DNA from: Bordetella flabilis
GTDB taxonomy: Bacteria > Pseudomonadota > Gammaproteobacteria > Burkholderiales > Burkholderiaceae_B
Length of the DNA: 64,000 bases
Direction: 5' to 3'
NCBI RefSeq assembly: GCF_001676725.1
Contig: NZ_CP016172.1
Span: 4,774,001-4,838,000, forward strand
Part shown: in pieces, positions 16,266 to 25,328 of the stretch
Layout of the letters: every line of letters starts with the position of its first letter
How positions within the stretch are numbered: the first letter of the stretch is position 1
The notes under the pieces: model-generated
What the model was told of the DNA's origin: nothing
Databases searched by the model: none
Seen by the model: the letters and a program-made list of their open reading frames with translations, nothing else
Made by a program: the position numbers and the translations under genes

Positions 16266-17483
16266 TCAACAGGGCGCGGGCATGCCCAGCGCCGCGGCCA
16301 CGCGCGCGGCATCGCGGCGGGCCTGCGCGATCGTCGCGGCCACGATGGTCACATGTCCCATCTTGCGCCCGCGGCGCGCGTCGTGCTTGCCATACAGATG
16401 CAGCTTCGCGCTGGGCACGGCCAGGGCAGCGGCCCAGTCCGGCTCGCGTTTCGTGTCCGTGTCCCCCTCGAACCAGATATCGCCCAGGATATTCAGCATG
16501 ATGGCCGGGGCCAGCAGGTCCGTGCTGCCCAGCGGCAGGCCCGCCATGACGCGCGCCTGCTGTTCGAACTGGCTGGTCACGCAGGCATCGATGGTGTAGT
16601 GGCCGCTATTGTGCGGGCGCGGCGCGATCTCGTTGACCAGCAGCGTGCCGTCGCGCAGCACGAAAAACTCCACGCACAGCACACCGTGATATTGCAGGCC
16701 GGCGGCAATGCGCAACGCGGCTTCGCCGGCACGCCGCTCCAGCTGCGCCTGGGGACCGGACAGCGCGGCCAGCTCCACCGTCGACACCGCGAGAATGCCG
16801 TCGCGATGCACGTTGCGCGCGATCGGGAACATGACCGTCGCCCCATCGAACCCGCGCGCGATCACCACGGAAATCTCATGGTCCAGCGGCAGGAGGGCTT
16901 CCAGCACGCATGGCACGGCGCCGAAATCGGCGAACGCCGCCAGCGCCTGGTCGCGGGTCTGCACCCGCGCCTGCCCCTTGCCGTCGTAACCCAGCCGCGC
17001 GACCTTCAGGATGCCGGGGAACAGGTCGTCCGGCGCATCGCGCAGGTCGTCCACGGAGCGCACGGGCACATGCGGCGCCACCGGAATGCCTTGCGCGGCG
17101 ATGAAGGTTTTCTCCGCGATGCGGTCCTGCACCACCGCGACCGCGTCGGCCGCCGGGCTGACCCGGCAGCGCGCCGCCAGCGCGCGCAAGCTGTCCGCGG
17201 GAACGTTCTCGAACTCCGTGCTCACCGCACGACAGATACCGGCAAGTTCAGCCAGGCCGGCGGCGTCGTCGTAGCCGGCATGGATATGGCGATCCGCGAC
17301 CATCGCGGCCGGGCCATCGGTGGCGGGATCCAGCACCGCAACCTTGTAGCCCAGGCTTTGCGCGGCATGGCAGAACATGCGTCCCAGCTGGCCGCCGCCC
17401 AGCAGGCCGAGCCAGTCCCCCGGCGGAATGGCCGCGGCCGGGGCAGCGCCGGCGTGCGCGGTCGGGTCGGCAGCGCCGCTCAT
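16266..17483 (-). CDS. purK: N5-carboxyaminoimidazole ribonucleotide synthase
   Basis: A 405-residue ATP-grasp enzyme that carboxylates AIR to N5-CAIR in de novo purine synthesis. It starts with an N-terminal PurK motif [20 protein letters not shown]; mid-protein it has the ATP-grasp core including [20 protein letters not shown] with the metal-binding Glu/Asn, then [11 protein letters not shown]. Its ATG lies in the ATGA that ends purE, so the pair is translationally coupled. It is slightly longer than the E. coli enzyme because of a more complete B domain, as is usual in betaproteobacteria. Confidence 0.95.
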   Translation of the reverse strand: MSGAADPTAHAGAAPAAAIPPGDWLGLLGGGQLGRMFCHAAQSLGYKVAVLDPATDGPAAMVADRHIHAGYDDAAGLAELAGICRAVSTEFENVPADSLRALAARCRVSPAADAVAVVQDRIAEKTFIAAQGIPVAPHVPVRSVDDLRDAPDDLFPGILKVARLGYDGKGQARVQTRDQALAAFADFGAVPCVLEALLPLDHEISVVIARGFDGATVMFPIARNVHRDGILAVSTVELAALSGPQAQLERRAGEAALRIAAGLQYHGVLCVEFFVLRDGTLLVNEIAPRPHNSGHYTIDACVTSQFEQQARVMAGLPLGSTDLLAPAIMLNILGDIWFEGDTDTKREPDWAAALAVPSAKLHLYGKHDARRGRKMGHVTIVAATIAQARRDAARVAAALGMPAPC

Positions 17484-18004
17484 GCCGACGCTCCTTGCGG
17501 GGGGAGTTGCATCGCACGGGCCGCGTCGGCCTGGCGAGCCCGGAATGCCGTCAACTTTGCATGCAGGCCGTCATCGGTCGTGGCGAGGTTCGCAATGGCA
17601 TGCAGGGCGGCATTCGCGGCGCCCGCCTCGCCGATGGCGAAGGTAGCCACGGGGACGCCCTTGGGCATCTGTACGATCGAAAGCAGCGAATCCTCGCCGC
17701 GCAGGTATTTGGAAGGCACCGGCACGCCGAACACGGGCACCTCGGTCAGCGCCGCCATCATGCCCGGCAGGTGCGCCGCACCGCCCGCCCCGGCGATGAT
17801 GGCGCGCAGCCCACGGCCGCGCGCGGCCGCGCCGTACTCCGCCATGTCGTGGGGCATGCGGTGCGCCGAGATCACGCGCGCTTCGCACGCGACCCCAAAG
17901 TCCTGCAGAACGGCGACGGCGTGTTTCATGACGTCCCAGTCGCTGGACGAACCCATGATCACGCCAACCACGGGCGCGGACGGAGATAGGCTATTGGCAT
18001 TCAT
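17480..18004 (-). CDS. purE: N5-carboxyaminoimidazole ribonucleotide mutase
   Basis: A 174-residue enzyme converting N5-CAIR to CAIR in purine biosynthesis. It has [16 protein letters not shown] near the N-terminus, the [14 protein letters not shown] histidine-containing motif and [15 protein letters not shown], all PurE hallmarks. Length and motif order fit class I PurE. It is coupled to purK by a 4-base overlap. Confidence 0.96.
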   Translation of the reverse strand: MNANSLSPSAPVVGVIMGSSSDWDVMKHAVAVLQDFGVACEARVISAHRMPHDMAEYGAAARGRGLRAIIAGAGGAAHLPGMMAALTEVPVFGVPVPSKYLRGEDSLLSIVQMPKGVPVATFAIGEAGAANAALHAIANLATTDDGLHAKLTAFRARQADAARAMQLPPQGASA

Positions 18005-18112
18005 AACGAGGCTGGCGTGGGGATAGGCGCGCGCCCGTCTCGGGCCCGCGCAATGTCCGGCGATCCGGAAAGTCCACGATTTTACCCGGCATGCCGCCGG
18101 GCGTACGGCAAA

Positions 18113-18691
18113 TCAGCCCGGCGCCGCCACCGGCACCAGCCACTGATACTCCGTGGGATTGTCCGGGCATGGCCCGAACCCGCACTCCAGCGTCGTACTG
18201 CCCGCGTTGACCAAGGTCACCAGGAAGAACAAACCCATGACGGCGGCGGAGATCACGCCGACCCGGCGCGGGGCCGCCGTATCCCCTGCCTTGCGGTCCA
18301 GCACCAGCATCACGGCGCACCACAGGATGAGCGCGGCAAACGCAAGCACCGCCCAGGTATAGAAGTGCAAGCCCAGCAGGGTCGAACCATAGCCCGCATC
18401 GCCCGGCGCCTGGTGCAGCAGAAGCTGGCGCCCGGCCACCACGATGCCGCCCGCCGACGCCAGGATCACCATGGCGTAATGCGCCGGCGAGGCGCCGAAA
18501 CGCAGGTTCAGCAGCATGCCGATACCGGCCAGGATGAAGGCCAGCCGCTGCAACAGGCACAGCGGACATGGAAGTTCATTGAAGACGATCTGCCAGGCGA
18601 AAGCCAGGACCAGGATGGCCGTGATGCCGAGTAGGGCCAGGAGATTGAGCAGGGCCGAGGCCGGATGGGCGGTGCGCGAGGCGAATTGCAT
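18113..18691 (-). CDS. DsbB-family disulfide oxidoreductase with unusual second cysteine pair
   Basis: A 192-residue inner-membrane protein of the DsbB family, which passes electrons from thiol oxidants to quinone. The first pair is NELPCPLCLLQR (Cys42, Cys45) in the loop after helix 1. Five hydrophobic helices can be drawn (about 14-34, 49-63, 72-90, 105-131, 143-165), giving a periplasmic C-terminal tail with Cys170 and Cys175 (LECGFGPCPDNP). In E. coli DsbB the second pair sits in the loop between helices 3 and 4; here that loop (GRQLLLHQAPGDAGYGS) has no cysteine. It follows the DUF5993-like gene by 12 bases. No DsbA-like partner is nearby, so its substrate is unknown. Confidence 0.85.
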   Translation of the reverse strand: MQFASRTAHPASALLNLLALLGITAILVLAFAWQIVFNELPCPLCLLQRLAFILAGIGMLLNLRFGASPAHYAMVILASAGGIVVAGRQLLLHQAPGDAGYGSTLLGLHFYTWAVLAFAALILWCAVMLVLDRKAGDTAAPRRVGVISAAVMGLFFLVTLVNAGSTTLECGFGPCPDNPTEYQWLVPVAAPG

Positions 18692-18703
18692 GACGTGCGT
18701 GCC

Positions 18704-18862
18704 CTAGAGCGCCATCCGCAAGGGATCGGTCATGTGGAAATGGGCCCAGGCCGCGAAAACGGCGAGGGTCAGCAGCCACACCGCGACGCAGGCGCCACGC
18801 CTGCCCCGCATGCCCAACCACACAGCCACCATGCCGAGAACAAACGGCAACATCATGATCAT
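18704..18862 (-). CDS. Small membrane protein, DUF5993-like
   Basis: A 52-residue protein with two hydrophobic segments (about 3-19 and 24-40) separated by a basic turn MRGRRGA, ending HFHMTDPLRMAL. It resembles the short DUF5993 proteins that sit next to DsbB homologues. The ATG at 18860-18862 has GGAGGGG about 7 bases upstream. The stop is 12 bases before the dsbB-like start, so the two are probably co-transcribed and may act together. A TATATAT stretch at 18908-18914 could be their -10 region. Function unknown; a role in stabilising or gating the oxidoreductase is a guess. Confidence 0.75.
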   Translation of the reverse strand: MIMMLPFVLGMVAVWLGMRGRRGACVAVWLLTLAVFAAWAHFHMTDPLRMAL

Positions 18863-18936
18863 GTCAGCGCCCCTCCATTACGCCCTGCGGGCGCGGCTGC
18901 GCGGCACTATATATGATCCCCGCCCGAAAAACGACT

Positions 18937-19818
18937 TCAGGCCGTCAGCCGGTCGAGGGCTTCGCGGTACTTCTCGGCGGTCCGGCGTATGACGTCGGCG
19001 GGCAGGCGCGGCGCCGGCGGCGTTTTGTCCCAAGGCTGGGTTTCCAGCCAGTCGCGCACGAACTGCTTGTCGAAGGACGGCGGGCTGATGCCTTCGCGGT
19101 AGCTGTCGGCAGGCCAGAAGCGCGACGAATCCGGGGTCAGCGCTTCGTCCATCAGGTACAGCGTGCCATCCGCGTCCAGGCCGAATTCGAACTTGGTATC
19201 GGCGATGATGATGCCCTTGGTGGCCGCGTAGTCCGAGGCCTCGGCATACAGCGCCAGGGTCACGTCGCGGATGCGTTCGGCCATCGCCTGCCCCACTTCG
19301 CGGACGACGTGGGCGAAATCGACATTTTCGTCATGGGTGCCGAATTCCGCCTTGGCGGCCGGCGTGAAGATGGGCTGGGGCAGCTTGCCGGCCTGCTGCA
19401 ATCCGGCCGGCAAGGCGATGCCGCACACGGTACCGGTCGCCTGGTAGTCCTTCCAGCCGGACCCGATCAGATAGCCGCGCGCCACGGCCTCCACCAGGAT
19501 AGGCTTGAGGCGCTTGACCACCACGGCCCGGCCGCGCACCTGGTCGGCCTCGGCAGGCGCCACCACATCCTCCGGCGCGATGCCGGTGGAGTGATTCGGG
19601 ATGACGTGGGCCAGCCGGCCAAGCCAGAAATCGGTCAGCGCGGTCAGCACCTGGCCTTTGCCCGGGATGGGATCGTCCAGGATGACGTCGAAGGCGGAGA
19701 TGCGGTCCGTGGCGACGATCAGCAGCTTGTCGTCGCCGACCGCGTACATGTCGCGCACCTTGCCGCGCCCCAGCAGGGGCAGGGATTGGATACTGGATTG
19801 ATGCAGGGCAGAAGTCAC
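18937..19818 (-). CDS. purC: Phosphoribosylaminoimidazole-succinocarboxamide synthase
   Basis: SAICAR synthetase condenses CAIR with aspartate in purine synthesis. The frame carries [41 protein letters not shown] and [12 protein letters not shown], and is the about 293-residue form usual in betaproteobacteria. GTG at 19816-19818 is chosen because the product then starts (M)[18 protein letters not shown] like relatives; an in-frame ATG at 19842 would add eight residues (MFLRHRLP) without a better ribosome site. It is separated from purE by the dsbB-like pair. Confidence 0.93.
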   Translation of the reverse strand: MTSALHQSSIQSLPLLGRGKVRDMYAVGDDKLLIVATDRISAFDVILDDPIPGKGQVLTALTDFWLGRLAHVIPNHSTGIAPEDVVAPAEADQVRGRAVVVKRLKPILVEAVARGYLIGSGWKDYQATGTVCGIALPAGLQQAGKLPQPIFTPAAKAEFGTHDENVDFAHVVREVGQAMAERIRDVTLALYAEASDYAATKGIIIADTKFEFGLDADGTLYLMDEALTPDSSRFWPADSYREGISPPSFDKQFVRDWLETQPWDKTPPAPRLPADVIRRTAEKYREALDRLTA

Positions 19819-19905
19819 GGGAAGCCTATGGCGGAGAAACATTCCGGCTGCGCTTGGCGTGGCCGGAATGCCCAGAACAATGAAATGCCGGCGGGCCGGT
19901 GCAGT

Positions 19906-20970
19906 TTACTGCACCACCTGCGCCAGCTTGCCGGCGGCGTAGCGCTGCGCCATGTCCTGCAGCGGGACGGCCTTGATCCTGCTGGCGTTGCCGGCCGTGC
20001 CGAATTCCGTGTACCGCTGCACACAGATCGCCTTGGCGGCCGCGCGCGCCGGCTTGAGGTATTCGCGCGGGTCGAACTTGGACGGGTTCTCGGCGAAGAA
20101 ACGGCGAATCGCGCCGGTCATGGCCAGGCGGATATCGGTGTCGATATTCACCTTGCGCACACCGTACTTGATGGCTTCCTGGATCTCCTCGACCGGCACG
20201 CCGTAGGTTTCCTTCATGTCGCCGCCGAACTCGCGGATCTCGGCCAGCAATTCCTGCGGCACGCTGGAGCTGCCGTGCATCACCAGGTGGGTGTTGGGCA
20301 AACGGCGGTGGATTTCCTTGATGCGCCCGATCGACAGGATGTCACCCGTGGGCTTGCGGGTGAACTTATAGGCGCCGTGGCTGGTGCCGATGGCGATCGC
20401 CAGCGCGTCCAACTGCGTATTGCGCACGAAATCGGCGGCCTGTTCAGGGTCCGTAAGCAACTGCTCGCGCGTCATGGTGCCTTCGGCGCCATGGCCGTCT
20501 TCCTTGTCGCCCATCATGGTTTCGAGCGAGCCCAGACAGCCCAGCTCGCCCTCGACGGTGACGCCGACCCGGTGCGCCATGTCGACGACCTTGCGCGTGA
20601 CCTCGACGTTGTACTCGTAGTCGGCGATGGTCTTGCCGTCTTCCTGCAGGGAACCGTCCATCATGACGCTGGAAAAACCCAGGTCGATGGCGCCCTGGCA
20701 CACCTTGGGCGACTGGCCGTGATCCTGGTGCATGACCACCGGGATATGGGGATACGACTCGACGGCGGCCTGGATCAGGTGCTTCAGGAAGCCTTCGCCG
20801 GCGTACTTCCGCGCCCCCGCCGAGGCCTGCATGATGACGGGGCTGTCGGTTTCGGCGGCGGCCTCCATGATGGCCTGTACCTGCTCCAGATTATTGACGT
20901 TGAATGCCGGTATGCCGTATCCGTGCTCGGCGGCGTGGTCGAGCAACTGGCGCATGGAAACTAGGGCCAC
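19906..20970 (-). CDS. fba: Class II fructose-bisphosphate aldolase
   Basis: A 354-residue zinc-dependent aldolase that cleaves fructose 1,6-bisphosphate, or forms it in gluconeogenesis. Motifs are [18 protein letters not shown], the zinc-site VMHQDHG and the catalytic-loop region [19 protein letters not shown]. It ends in [15 protein letters not shown] at 20968-20970 is taken as start: GGAGG stands 6-10 bases upstream and the product begins (M)[18 protein letters not shown] as in relatives. An in-frame ATG 57 codons upstream gives an implausible Arg/Pro-rich leader. Direction and order (fba-purC-purE-purK) are the usual betaproteobacterial ones. Confidence 0.95.
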   Translation of the reverse strand: MALVSMRQLLDHAAEHGYGIPAFNVNNLEQVQAIMEAAAETDSPVIMQASAGARKYAGEGFLKHLIQAAVESYPHIPVVMHQDHGQSPKVCQGAIDLGFSSVMMDGSLQEDGKTIADYEYNVEVTRKVVDMAHRVGVTVEGELGCLGSLETMMGDKEDGHGAEGTMTREQLLTDPEQAADFVRNTQLDALAIAIGTSHGAYKFTRKPTGDILSIGRIKEIHRRLPNTHLVMHGSSSVPQELLAEIREFGGDMKETYGVPVEEIQEAIKYGVRKVNIDTDIRLAMTGAIRRFFAENPSKFDPREYLKPARAAAKAICVQRYTEFGTAGNASRIKAVPLQDMAQRYAAGKLAQVVQ

Positions 20971-21174
20971 TATGGTCCTCCTGAAGGCGATGATGGCTGG
21001 GGTGAATATTCGGAGCGCGGCGATTTTAGCGGGTACGACGGAAAGCGCTTTCGCCCGTGCATCCGGCGCCCCGCGATGGCCATCCGGCCCGGGACGCTGG
21101 TGGTACCCTGAACTTCCGCCCGCGTGGCGGGTCATCAACACAGCCGGGTATGCCGGCGTATCGACGAGGACAGC

Positions 21175-21495
21175 ATGAAACTACGCGCCTTATCCGCTAT
21201 CGGACTTGCCTTGATGTGCGGCGCCGCCGGGACGGCAAGCGCCCAGGCCACGCAGGAATACCAGTTTCCGGGCCGGGCCGGCAGCCTGTCGCCCCCGTCC
21301 ACCCTGCGCATGACGGTGACGCCCGGCACGCCGGCGGTACAACCGCCGCCGGTGCGGGATACGCCCCAGAGCCTGCAGATATACCAGCAATGCCGCAACG
21401 ACGCGGACCGCGCGGCGGTATCGGCCGAGAAAATGCGGGAGGCGGTGAGCGTATGCCTGGAGCAGCTCAACCAGCGGCGCGCCCAGGGGCAATAG
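21175..21495 (+). CDS. Small secreted protein of unknown function
   Basis: A 106-residue protein. The signal peptide [19 protein letters not shown] ends at TASA-QA near residue 22. The mature part has a Pro/Thr-rich stretch and a C-terminal helix with Cys pair ([18 protein letters not shown], then VSVCLEQL) that could form a disulfide. ATG at 21175 has GACGAGGA 5 bases upstream. No known domain is recognised; probably periplasmic. Confidence 0.7.
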   Translation: MKLRALSAIGLALMCGAAGTASAQATQEYQFPGRAGSLSPPSTLRMTVTPGTPAVQPPPVRDTPQSLQIYQQCRNDADRAAVSAEKMREAVSVCLEQLNQRRAQGQ

Positions 21496-21648
21496 CGGCA
21501 GGGGCGTTCCCGGCGGCCGGCGCCGCGGGTGCACCCTGCCCCCGCCAGCCCGGGGGGGTGCCGCCGCCGCACCGATCCGGGTACACTGCGGCGCGACGCG
21601 CCAGGCGCGTATCCGCTCCAGGCGCGCAAACCCGCCCTTTCCCACGCC

Positions 21649-22182
21649 ATGACGCAGAACTTCGCCTCCGCCCCGCCCACGGTTTTCCTCTATACGGAGG
21701 AAAAGCGCGGCAACCAGTGGGTTGAATCGGTCATTGTCGGCCAGTATGCCGATTTCTCCGGATCGGAGAAATTCATCGTCGTCCAGGATCCGCACACCCT
21801 GATCAACTTCGTCTACCGGATCGATCACTACAGCAACAACCTGGATGCCATCTCCATCACGGAACAGACGGAAGCGGACTTCGCTGCCCGCAAATCCACG
21901 ACCGTGAACGGCGCCACGTTCAAGCTCGGGCCGCCGGAAGAAGCCGTCAAGCTGTTGCGCGGCAAGACGCGCTGGATCCAGGACAAGGGGGCGATCCTGT
22001 CCGTCCTGCTGCAGGGAGCAGCGACCAGGAAAGTGGGATTCGTAAGACCGAAAATCCAGCGCGATCGCGTGACGGACGTCCCGAACGGCGTGCCGGTGGA
22101 GTATCTGCGCGACCGCCATGTCGCCGATGCCGGCGAACCGCCCCCCTCCGTCGCCGAAGACCGCCCGGCGGACAGCCACTGA
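21649..22182 (+). CDS. Conserved hypothetical protein, function not recognised
   Basis: A 177-residue soluble protein. It starts MTQNFASAPPTVFLYTEEKR and has an amphipathic, mostly beta-type N-terminal half (VESVIVGQYADFSGSEKFIV) and an acidic/proline C-terminus. No signal peptide or transmembrane helix is evident. The frame is open upstream to 21529, but the extra 40 residues are Arg/Pro-rich; the ATG at 21649 gives normal composition although no strong ribosome site precedes it. Confidence 0.65.
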   Translation: MTQNFASAPPTVFLYTEEKRGNQWVESVIVGQYADFSGSEKFIVVQDPHTLINFVYRIDHYSNNLDAISITEQTEADFAARKSTTVNGATFKLGPPEEAVKLLRGKTRWIQDKGAILSVLLQGAATRKVGFVRPKIQRDRVTDVPNGVPVEYLRDRHVADAGEPPPSVAEDRPADSH

Positions 22183-22206
22183 GCGGATTCCGGCACCCGC
22201 CCCGGT

Positions 22207-22641
22207 TCAATCGTTCAACGTGCAGGCGACGGGTTCGCCACCTTCGAACTCGACGTCGTAGGTGTGCTCCTGGTCCCAGGGCACGGTGAACCACAGCTCG
22301 AAATCCTCGCAGTCCTCATCAAAGAGCCAGAGCGCTCGCAAGACCGCGACTTCCGCCATGGCTTCCGGACTGCGGTTCCGTGGCAGGTGCGTCCGGTCGA
22401 TGCCCATCTTTTCGCACTCTTCCGGCGAGTAATGTTCGAGCAGGAAGTCGGCCGCCGCCAGGATCTTGTCCGGCATCGTGTCCAGCAGTGCCCGCACGGC
22501 CTTCTCGCATTCGCGGGTAGGGGCTTCGCCGTCGGTCTGGACCATGATGTGGATCGGCGGTCGGGCCGGCGCAACGGTTACGTTCTCTGCGGCCCAGAGT
22601 TCGGGCTCTTCCGGGTCCTGGTTGAAATTGAAAAGCGCCAT
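22207..22641 (-). CDS. Conserved hypothetical acidic protein
   Basis: A 144-residue acidic protein starting MALFNFNQDPEEPELWAAEN. A helical middle (ECEKAVRALLDTMPDKILAA) is followed by a beta-rich end WFTVPWDQEHTYDVEFEGGE. It has no signal peptide. ATG at 22639-22641 is preceded by AAGGAAG at suitable distance. It is convergent with the preceding hypothetical gene and divergent from yfiR. The frame stays open far upstream, but that part is out of register with any likely protein. Confidence 0.7.
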   Translation of the reverse strand: MALFNFNQDPEEPELWAAENVTVAPARPPIHIMVQTDGEAPTRECEKAVRALLDTMPDKILAAADFLLEHYSPEECEKMGIDRTHLPRNRSPEAMAEVAVLRALWLFDEDCEDFELWFTVPWDQEHTYDVEFEGGEPVACTLND

Positions 22642-22780
22642 CTTCCTTGCTCCACGCGATATGGGTGCCACCCTCAGGGCAAGGCGTCGTGTGTCCGCGC
22701 CGGGTAAGGGTCCCCGTCCATGGTAGCGCGTCGGGAGCGAAACGCCCCAATTGCGGAGGCGAAAGAGATCGTGGCCGCAA

Positions 22781-22809
22781 TTGACAAAACATAACGAAAC
22801 TAATCTAAA
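22781..22809 (+). promoter_or_regulatory. Predicted sigma-70 promoter of yfiRNB
   Basis: A perfect -35 TTGACA (22781-22786), 17-base spacer and -10 TCTAAA (22804-22809, 4/6) lie in an A+T-rich patch 46 bases before the yfiR start. The local composition contrasts with the GC-rich surroundings. Confidence 0.6.
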
Positions 22810-22854
22810 CTCGCACGATTTGCATCCCATCCGGCTTCTTCGGTTTCCCTTCCT

Positions 22855-23400
22855 ATGACAGGCCGACACGCACGGCGATTCTGGCTGCCTGCGCTTTTCG
22901 TGCTGGGCAACGCCATCGCGGCACCCGCGCTGTCGGCGGAGACGGGCGCACAGAGCCGTGCGGACGCGGTTGGCCAGGTCGTCATGGGCATACTCAGCTA
23001 CGCGCGCTGGCCGCAGCAGCCGGATGTCATCCGCCTCTGCGTGGTGGGAGATCCTGCCTACGCGAACGCGTTGCTCGACGGCACGGCCAGTCCGGTCGGG
23101 CTGCCCGTCCGGATCGGGGTGGCCCTGCCCGACAGCAGCAGGCTGGCCGAGGACTGCGACGCGGTGTATCTGGGTGGGCTGAACGAAGCCCGGCGCCAGA
23201 AGGTGCTGCAACACATCGTGGGCCGCCCCGTGCTCAGCATCGTTGAAGATGACGCCGAATGCGCGGTAGGCGCCATGTTTTGCCTGGATGTCGGGCCGGA
23301 ACGGGTCCGCTTCCAGGTCAACCTCGATTCAGTGACGCGCAGCGGCGTTCGCATCAACCCCAACGTGCTGCAGCTTTCCCGTCGCAGGCCCTCACCATGA
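22855..23400 (+). CDS. yfiR: YfiR-family periplasmic repressor of diguanylate cyclase
   Basis: A 181-residue exported protein with a signal peptide ending near residue 28 (APALSAETG). The mature part matches YfiR/TpbA-neighbour proteins that bind the periplasmic domain of YfiN and keep it inactive. Four cysteines at 62, 101, 136 and 143 have spacings of 39 and 7, the same as the two disulfides of Pseudomonas aeruginosa YfiR (71-110 and 145-152), which respond to redox state. It is first in a yfiR-yfiN-yfiB operon; its stop overlaps the yfiN start in ATGA. Confidence 0.88.
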   Translation: MTGRHARRFWLPALFVLGNAIAAPALSAETGAQSRADAVGQVVMGILSYARWPQQPDVIRLCVVGDPAYANALLDGTASPVGLPVRIGVALPDSSRLAEDCDAVYLGGLNEARRQKVLQHIVGRPVLSIVEDDAECAVGAMFCLDVGPERVRFQVNLDSVTRSGVRINPNVLQLSRRRPSP

Positions 23401-24674
23401 AGAAGAATGCGCGCCCCGACTCCACCCGCCCCACGCTGCGCCAGGCGCTGCGTCGGCTGCACTTCGCCGTAACGGTGTTCGCGGTGGGACTGGCGGGCAT
23501 CATGCTGACCGTCATGGGGCTGATCGCGCTACGCACCTACGCGGATCACCACCAGAAGCTGATCGCACGATCCGTGATCTACACCGTGGAAGCCGCCACC
23601 GTGTTCCGCGATCGCCAGGCCGCCCGCGACGTGCTTGCCACGATAGGCGCCAACGAGGATATCGCGTCGGCGGTGGTGTTCGACGCCAAGGGCGGCATCC
23701 TGGCCGAATGGCATCGCACGCCCGACGAAAGCTTCGCCTGGGCCCGGCGGCAGTTGGAGCGCCTCCTCAACCCCGCGCCCGTGTGGGCGCCGATCATTCA
23801 CCAGCATGAGACGGTGGGCCATCTCCTGCTCGTGGGACGGGCCGGCAACCTGCTGGCTTTCCTGGTCAAGGGCCTGGCCGGCCTGCTGGGCTGCGTGCTG
23901 GTCAGCGGTGTCGTGGCCAACTGGCTGTCGCGGCGCACCTCGCGGGAAATCGTCCGCCCCTTGGACAGACTGGCGTCCGTGGCGCATGCCGTGCGCATCG
24001 ACCGGGCCTTTCACCGCCGCATCCCGCCGGCCAAAATCGCCGAGCTGCACGACCTGGGCGAGGATTTCAATGCCCTGCTCGACGAGCTGCACGCCTGGCA
24101 GACCCAGTGGCAACGCGAAAACGCCTCGCTGGCGCACAAGGCGGCCCACGACAGCCTGACGGGCCTGCCGAACCGCGCGCACTTCGAGGAACAACTGAGC
24201 CGCGCCATCCATGACGCGGCGGTCCTGAACCGGCGCGTGGCCGTCATGTTCCTGGACAGCGATCGCTTCAAGGAAGTCAACGATGCGCTGGGGCATGCCG
24301 CCGGGGATGTGGTCCTGATCAATATCGCGGCGCGCGTGCGCGGGCAATTGCGCGAAGGCGACCTGGTCGCACGGCTGGGCGGCGACGAGTTCGCCGTCAT
24401 GCTTTCGCCGCTGCGCGAGATGACGGATGCACAACGCATCGCCGACGACATCCTGCTCGGCATGCGCGCGCCGATCCGCCTGCCCAATGGCGAGGACATC
24501 GTCTGCTCGGTGAGCGTCGGCATCGCCGTTTTTCCAGATCACGCCGGCAATGCATCGGACCTGTTCGACGCAGCCGACAGCGCCATGTACCGCGCCAAGC
24601 GGCGCGGCGGCGGCACCCAGGCCACGGCACAACCCGACCGTGGCGCACAGAATGGCTATGAAGCCTATACATAG
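23397..24674 (+). CDS. yfiN: Diguanylate cyclase YfiN/TpbB-like
   Basis: A 425-residue inner-membrane enzyme making c-di-GMP from two GTP. Helix 1 is at about residues 20-44, then a periplasmic PAS-like region to about 155, helix 2 about 160-180, a HAMP segment (REIVRPLDRLASVAHAV) and a GGDEF domain from about 250. The domain has AAHDSLTGLPNRAHFEEQL and an intact RLGGDEFAVML (GGDEF at 328-332). An inhibitory RxxD site is not evident before it. ATG at 23397 overlaps the yfiR stop; the upstream open frame is a shadow of yfiR. Confidence 0.92.
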   Translation: MKKNARPDSTRPTLRQALRRLHFAVTVFAVGLAGIMLTVMGLIALRTYADHHQKLIARSVIYTVEAATVFRDRQAARDVLATIGANEDIASAVVFDAKGGILAEWHRTPDESFAWARRQLERLLNPAPVWAPIIHQHETVGHLLLVGRAGNLLAFLVKGLAGLLGCVLVSGVVANWLSRRTSREIVRPLDRLASVAHAVRIDRAFHRRIPPAKIAELHDLGEDFNALLDELHAWQTQWQRENASLAHKAAHDSLTGLPNRAHFEEQLSRAIHDAAVLNRRVAVMFLDSDRFKEVNDALGHAAGDVVLINIAARVRGQLREGDLVARLGGDEFAVMLSPLREMTDAQRIADDILLGMRAPIRLPNGEDIVCSVSVGIAVFPDHAGNASDLFDAADSAMYRAKRRGGGTQATAQPDRGAQNGYEAYT

Positions 24675-24685
24675 GAGATCGTCTC

Positions 24686-25216
24686 GTGTTTGCTCCCACC
24701 TTGTCGCGTCCCGGCCGGCACCATGCCGGCGCCTTCCGTTCGCACTGGCTACTGTGGCTGGTATGCGCCGGCCTGCTGATGCTGGGCGGCTGCCAGACCG
24801 TACAGAAAGGCCTGACGCCGGCACAGATAGCCGTGCTGAAGCAGGAAGGGTTCAAGCCGACGGACGAGGGATGGGAGCTGGGCCTTTCTGACAAGGTCCT
24901 GTTCGACTTCGACGCCTATGTCGTCAAGCCGGAAGGCCAGGCCAACCTGGAGCGGCTGACGCATAACCTATTGAAGGTCGGCATCGACCGCATGCGCCTG
25001 GACGGCCACACGGACAACACCGGCGCGGCCGACTACAACAAGCAACTGTCGCTGCGGCGCGCCCAGGCCGTCGCCGACGTGGCGACGGCGGCCGGCATGC
25101 CGGCCGCCAATGTGCAGGTCCGTGGCCTGGGCGCGTCGCAGCCGGTTGCGGACAACGGCACGGCCGCCGGCCGCGCGGAGAACCGGCGGGTAGCCATCGT
25201 CATTACGTCGGAATAA
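24686..25216 (+). CDS. yfiB: OmpA-family lipoprotein YfiB-like
   Basis: A 176-residue outer-membrane lipoprotein. The lipobox LLMLGGC places the lipidated Cys at 36. The OmpA-like peptidoglycan-binding domain spans about 60-175 with DGHTDNTGAADYNKQLSLRR and a final AENRRVAIVI. In Pseudomonas YfiB sequesters YfiR and thereby activates YfiN; the same three-gene order here supports that role. GTG at 24686 is used as start, with TAGGAGA 8-9 bases upstream and only 11 bases from the yfiN stop. Confidence 0.9.
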   Translation: MFAPTLSRPGRHHAGAFRSHWLLWLVCAGLLMLGGCQTVQKGLTPAQIAVLKQEGFKPTDEGWELGLSDKVLFDFDAYVVKPEGQANLERLTHNLLKVGIDRMRLDGHTDNTGAADYNKQLSLRRAQAVADVATAAGMPAANVQVRGLGASQPVADNGTAAGRAENRRVAIVITSE

Positions 25217-25328
25217 GGCGCGGCGCAGCGCCAGCGAGCCTCCCGGGACCCGCGCGGCCCCTCGCCCCCACCCGCCGCCGACGCGCCCCTGATCGCGGCC
25301 TGGCGGCACGCGATCGTCCAGCGACCGG

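Noticed and set aside
15438..18026. An 862-codon plus-strand frame across tsaC, purK and purE
   Set aside because: It spans three well-supported minus-strand genes and their intergenic gap; the product composition is not protein-like.
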